Virus record (IMG/VR): IMGVR_UViG_3300043773_001871
Location: 1-23,397 of that record
Direction: 5' to 3' (one strand)
Origin: a virus
Length of the DNA: 23,397 bases
Position 1 is the first letter of the stretch. Every line of letters starts with the position of its first letter. The notes beneath the pieces were generated by a model. It saw only the letters and a list, made by a program, of their open reading frames with translations. It was not told the origin of the DNA and searched no databases. Shown here one piece after another: positions 21,964 to 23,397 of the stretch. A program made the position numbers and the translations under genes.

Positions 21964-22230
21964 TTACTCGGTGACGTTTGCGACAGTGATCTCAGGATCG
22001 TCCAGTGATCGCGCGGTCATCGAACGGACACTCTGGTCAACCCGAAACCTCGGCTGATCAATGCTTACACCCGTAATCGTCGCCTTCACGTCCGAGGACG
22101 GACGACCTCGCTTTTTCTCGGACTGCATCTGAGTCAGCAGTGCAAATGCTGCTGTCCTCGCAATCGACTCGGAATCCGCGTTCTGAACGTCACACTCGAC
22201 GTTAATCCTGAAACGAAACTGCTTCGACAT
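21964..22230 (-). CDS. 88-aa protein with AT-hook-like KKRGRP
   Basis: This protein is a strand-helix unit (KQFRFRINVECDVQ, then SESIARTAAFALLTQMQSE) followed by KKRGRPSSDVKATITGVSI. KKRGRP resembles an AT-hook minor-groove motif. The C-terminal half is strand-rich (RFRVDQSVRS, EITVANVTE). AAGGA lies 6 nt before the ATG. It sits just upstream of terL, where a small terminase is usual, but no helix-turn-helix is evident, so I leave the function open. A DNA-binding role is a fair inference from the motif alone. Confidence 0.6.
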   Translation of the reverse strand: MSKQFRFRINVECDVQNADSESIARTAAFALLTQMQSEKKRGRPSSDVKATITGVSIDQPRFRVDQSVRSMTARSLDDPEITVANVTE

Positions 22231-22258
22231 TTCTGATCCTTCGGCTTGTGGTTGTTGT

Positions 22259-22278
22259 GTTTCACGACGCTGTGAAAC
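22259..22278. other. 7-bp inverted repeat between two small genes
   Basis: GTTTCAC and GTGAAAC are perfect complements around a 6-nt loop, in the 56-nt gap between the secreted 94-aa gene and the 88-aa gene. No T-run follows. It could be an operator or mRNA hairpin. Confidence 0.4.
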
Positions 22279-22286
22279 CTGATGAA

Positions 22287-22571
22287 CTAACGCCCGATTC
22301 TACACGCCTTGCATCGTGTTCGCATCCCAATCACATCCCCAGACGCATTCCGCAGGTAAACCCCGTCGAATGTGACGGATGGTGCTGCGGTTTTCTCAGT
22401 CGTCTTTTTGCGGACCACAGGTGGTTTTTTTATTTTCGGTGGGGCCGGCGGCGTCGGCGCAACTGACTCCATCGCTGCGAAATACCTGTCGGCAAACGCA
22501 GGGTCAGCCGAGAATGTGATTCGGCTTGTGGCTGTGGTGAGCAAGATGAGAGCGAGGAATATCCGGATCAT
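22287..22571 (-). CDS. secreted 94-aa Pro/Lys-rich protein
   Basis: The protein starts MIRIFLALILLTTATSRITF, a hydrophobic signal-peptide-like segment with a likely cleavage near FSA/DPAF (about residue 22). A Pro/Lys-rich spacer follows (PTPPAPPKIKKPPVVRKK), then a short strand unit (SVTFDGVYLRNASGDVIGMRT) and a CKAC pair at the end. The ATG at 22571 overlaps the stop of the 68-aa gene as ATGA, which settles the start; a longer reading from 22727 duplicates that gene's region. The spacer recalls TonB-like periplasm-spanning segments, but no other TonB feature is present. Function unknown; an envelope role is likely. Confidence 0.65.
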   Translation of the reverse strand: MIRIFLALILLTTATSRITFSADPAFADRYFAAMESVAPTPPAPPKIKKPPVVRKKTTEKTAAPSVTFDGVYLRNASGDVIGMRTRCKACRIGR

Positions 22572-22774
22572 CGCTGGACTCCTGAACTGTCGATTGTGAT
22601 GGTTGTGTTTTGCGGAATGTAAACGCCATGCAACGGACATGCGTTCGCATGAATGAACCGACGCAGATTCGGCGTGTTCGTCGATACGCCGTTGCCCTGG
22701 TTGTTCATCGAGATCGGGCAGAGACAACCTGCCGCGATTGCTGCGGGGGAACCGGGGTTGGATATTGGGATCAT
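22568..22774 (-). CDS. 68-aa Cys/His protein (CxCP...CPxHG)
   Basis: This small protein has GCLCPISMNNQGNG (16-29) and NACPLHGVY (44-52). The CxCP...CPxH spacing suggests a zinc-binding site made of three Cys and one His, similar to a pattern I associate with small phage proteins of unknown function. Both ends are coupled: ATGA overlaps with the 74-aa gene upstream and with the secreted 94-aa gene downstream. No enzymatic motif was seen. It is probably a cytoplasmic metal-binding protein. Confidence 0.65.
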   Translation of the reverse strand: MIPISNPGSPAAIAAGCLCPISMNNQGNGVSTNTPNLRRFIHANACPLHGVYIPQNTTITIDSSGVQR

Positions 22775-22995
22775 TCTTTCCTCACTAACTCGAAGACCGC
22801 TGTCTCCTGCTTGTCACTGATGAAATCGCCGTTCTCCGCGATGTCACAGAAGAACTCGGCTGTCACCGTTACCGGATCAGTCGACGCAAAATCCAGATTG
22901 ATCTGCATCTTCGTAATGTGCTGAGGTAAGTTCGCAAAGTGCGGTGAGATTGCCCTGAAGAACTCGTGCGATGACATCAGGCGGATGATGGACAT
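22771..22995 (-). CDS. 74-aa protein, first gene of the visible late operon
   Basis: The protein has an N-terminal helical part (IIRLMSSHEFFRAISPHFANL) and strands (MQINLDFAS, PVTVTAEFFCDIAENGDFI, TAVFELVRKE). It has AAGGA 8 nt before the ATG and its stop overlaps the next ATG as ATGA. It is the first gene after the repeat region, so any promoter for this operon should lie just upstream. The family is not recognised. Confidence 0.65.
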   Translation of the reverse strand: MSIIRLMSSHEFFRAISPHFANLPQHITKMQINLDFASTDPVTVTAEFFCDIAENGDFISDKQETAVFELVRKE

Positions 22996-23143
22996 AATTG
23001 GGATCCTTGTTGATGGAAGTAGAAGTGTAGACGAAATATTGGAGAAATGGAACGCAAATTTGTTTTTTTATTTTTGGAGTAGTTGAGTGACAGCGTTAAT
23101 GCCCCCATTGCCGCCCCTACGATTTCGTCGATAGTTCGAACTC
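22996..23143 (-). promoter_or_regulatory. AT-rich leader with possible late promoter
   Basis: This gap separates the tandem repeats from the first gene. It holds an A/T-rich run at 23060-23077 (T-rich as printed). On the minus strand TACACT (a fair -10 word, about 23029-23024) follows a poor -35 word TTCCAT at 17-nt spacing. It is placed correctly for the operon promoter, but the -35 match is weak. A phage-specific sigma factor or activator could be needed. Confidence 0.28.
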
Positions 23144-23305
23144 GATCACCGCTGCAGCCCGATCACCGCTGCAGCCCGATCACCGCTGCAGCCCGATCAC
23201 CACTGCAGCCCGATCACCGCTGCAGCCCGATCACCGCTGCAGCCCGATCACCGCTGCAGCCCGATCACCTCTGCAGCCCGATCACCGCTGCAGCCCGATC
23301 ACCGC
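23144..23305. repeat. 17-bp direct tandem repeat array (nine full copies plus 9 bp)
   Basis: The unit is GATCACCGCTGCAGCCC. Nine full head-to-tail copies run from 23144 to 23296, then GATCACCGC (23297-23305). Seven copies are identical. Copy 4 (23195-23211) and copy 8 (23263-23279) each differ only at base 8, to A and T. Each unit has GATC and the palindrome CTGCAG, within GCTGCAGC in most copies. The period is not a multiple of three and no frame across it is convincing, so it is probably non-coding: iterons, a packaging-initiation site or a simple intergenic repeat. Confidence 0.9.
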
Positions 23306-23311
23306 CGGCGC

Positions 23312-23346
23312 ACAAAAAAACGCCGTCCACAATGTGGACGGCGTTT
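23312..23346 (-). terminator. strong intrinsic terminator of an upstream minus-strand gene
   Basis: A perfect 13-bp stem (AAACGCCGTCCAC with GTGGACGGCGTTT) has a 3-nt loop (23331-23333). On the minus strand it is followed by a run of T that begins inside the stem's end (23320-23314). It would stop transcription arriving from beyond the right edge. Two short frames run from the edge to stops at 23362-23364 (TAG) or 23366-23368 (TGA); one is probably the end of that upstream gene, but I cannot decide which. Confidence 0.85.
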
Positions 23347-23397
23347 CCGTTGTTCCGTCGTCTACTCAATAATCTGGCAGAAACCGCTCGCCATTGC

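Noticed and set aside
22572-22727. Longer N-terminus for the secreted 94-aa protein
   Set aside because: This region already encodes the 68-aa protein in another frame; the ATGA overlap and the signal peptide both place the start at 22571.
23144-23305. CRISPR-like repeat array
   Set aside because: The 17-bp units are directly adjacent with no unique spacers and no cas genes, so this is a tandem repeat.
1-23397. tRNA or rRNA genes
   Set aside because: I saw no cloverleaf with the conserved GTTCRA loop or rRNA segment by eye; a tRNAscan run would be decisive.

Overview
The window looks like the late (virion) half of a tailed, siphovirus-type phage or prophage. Every gene I can support lies on the minus strand, so the window reads biologically from right to left. 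The order is the classic long-tailed phage order: large terminase, portal, prohead protease with scaffold, capsid, connectors, tail tube, tail assembly chaperone with its frameshift, tape measure, tail tip. No integrase, replication, lysis or repressor gene is visible. The host is not proven. Serine/glutamate-rich linkers and cysteine-rich virion proteins recall planctomycete-associated phages, but that is an impression from composition and not a test.

Right edge (about 22996-23397): a strong minus-strand terminator that closes an upstream gene outside the window, then nine and a half copies of a 17-bp direct repeat, then an AT-rich stretch that could carry the late promoter. A small-gene cluster follows (22995-21964): four short genes, mostly joined by 4-nt ATGA overlaps, one of them encoding a secreted protein. 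Packaging and head (21900-12979): TerL, a secreted coiled-coil protein, a 55-aa CxxC protein, a staphylococcal-nuclease-like protein, portal, a 19-aa microgene, protease plus scaffold, a probable decoration protein, the major capsid protein and a run of small connector and completion genes. Terminators follow terL and the capsid gene, and one precedes terL.

Tail (13010-5271): tail terminator candidate, tail tube, chaperone G and its -1 frameshift product GT, tape measure, then four tail-tip or accessory proteins, several with Ser-rich acidic linkers and very high cysteine.

Left end (5274 to 1): an unbroken, tightly coupled cassette of sugar- and SAM-dependent enzymes: a Stealth/glycosyltransferase-like protein, a fused two-domain glycosyltransferase, a methyltransferase, a radical SAM protein, a second methyltransferase, a glycosyltransferase, and the start of a further probable glycosyltransferase running off the edge. 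Because this cassette is translationally coupled to the tail genes and the virion proteins carry Ser-rich linkers, my main hypothesis is a phage-encoded virion modification system that builds a methylated, radical-SAM-tailored glycan. This is inference from context. The best-supported hidden signal is the programmed -1 frameshift in the tail assembly chaperone gene: slippery GGGAAAC, a 5-nt spacer, a stem-loop, and an open -1 frame ending at the tape measure start.
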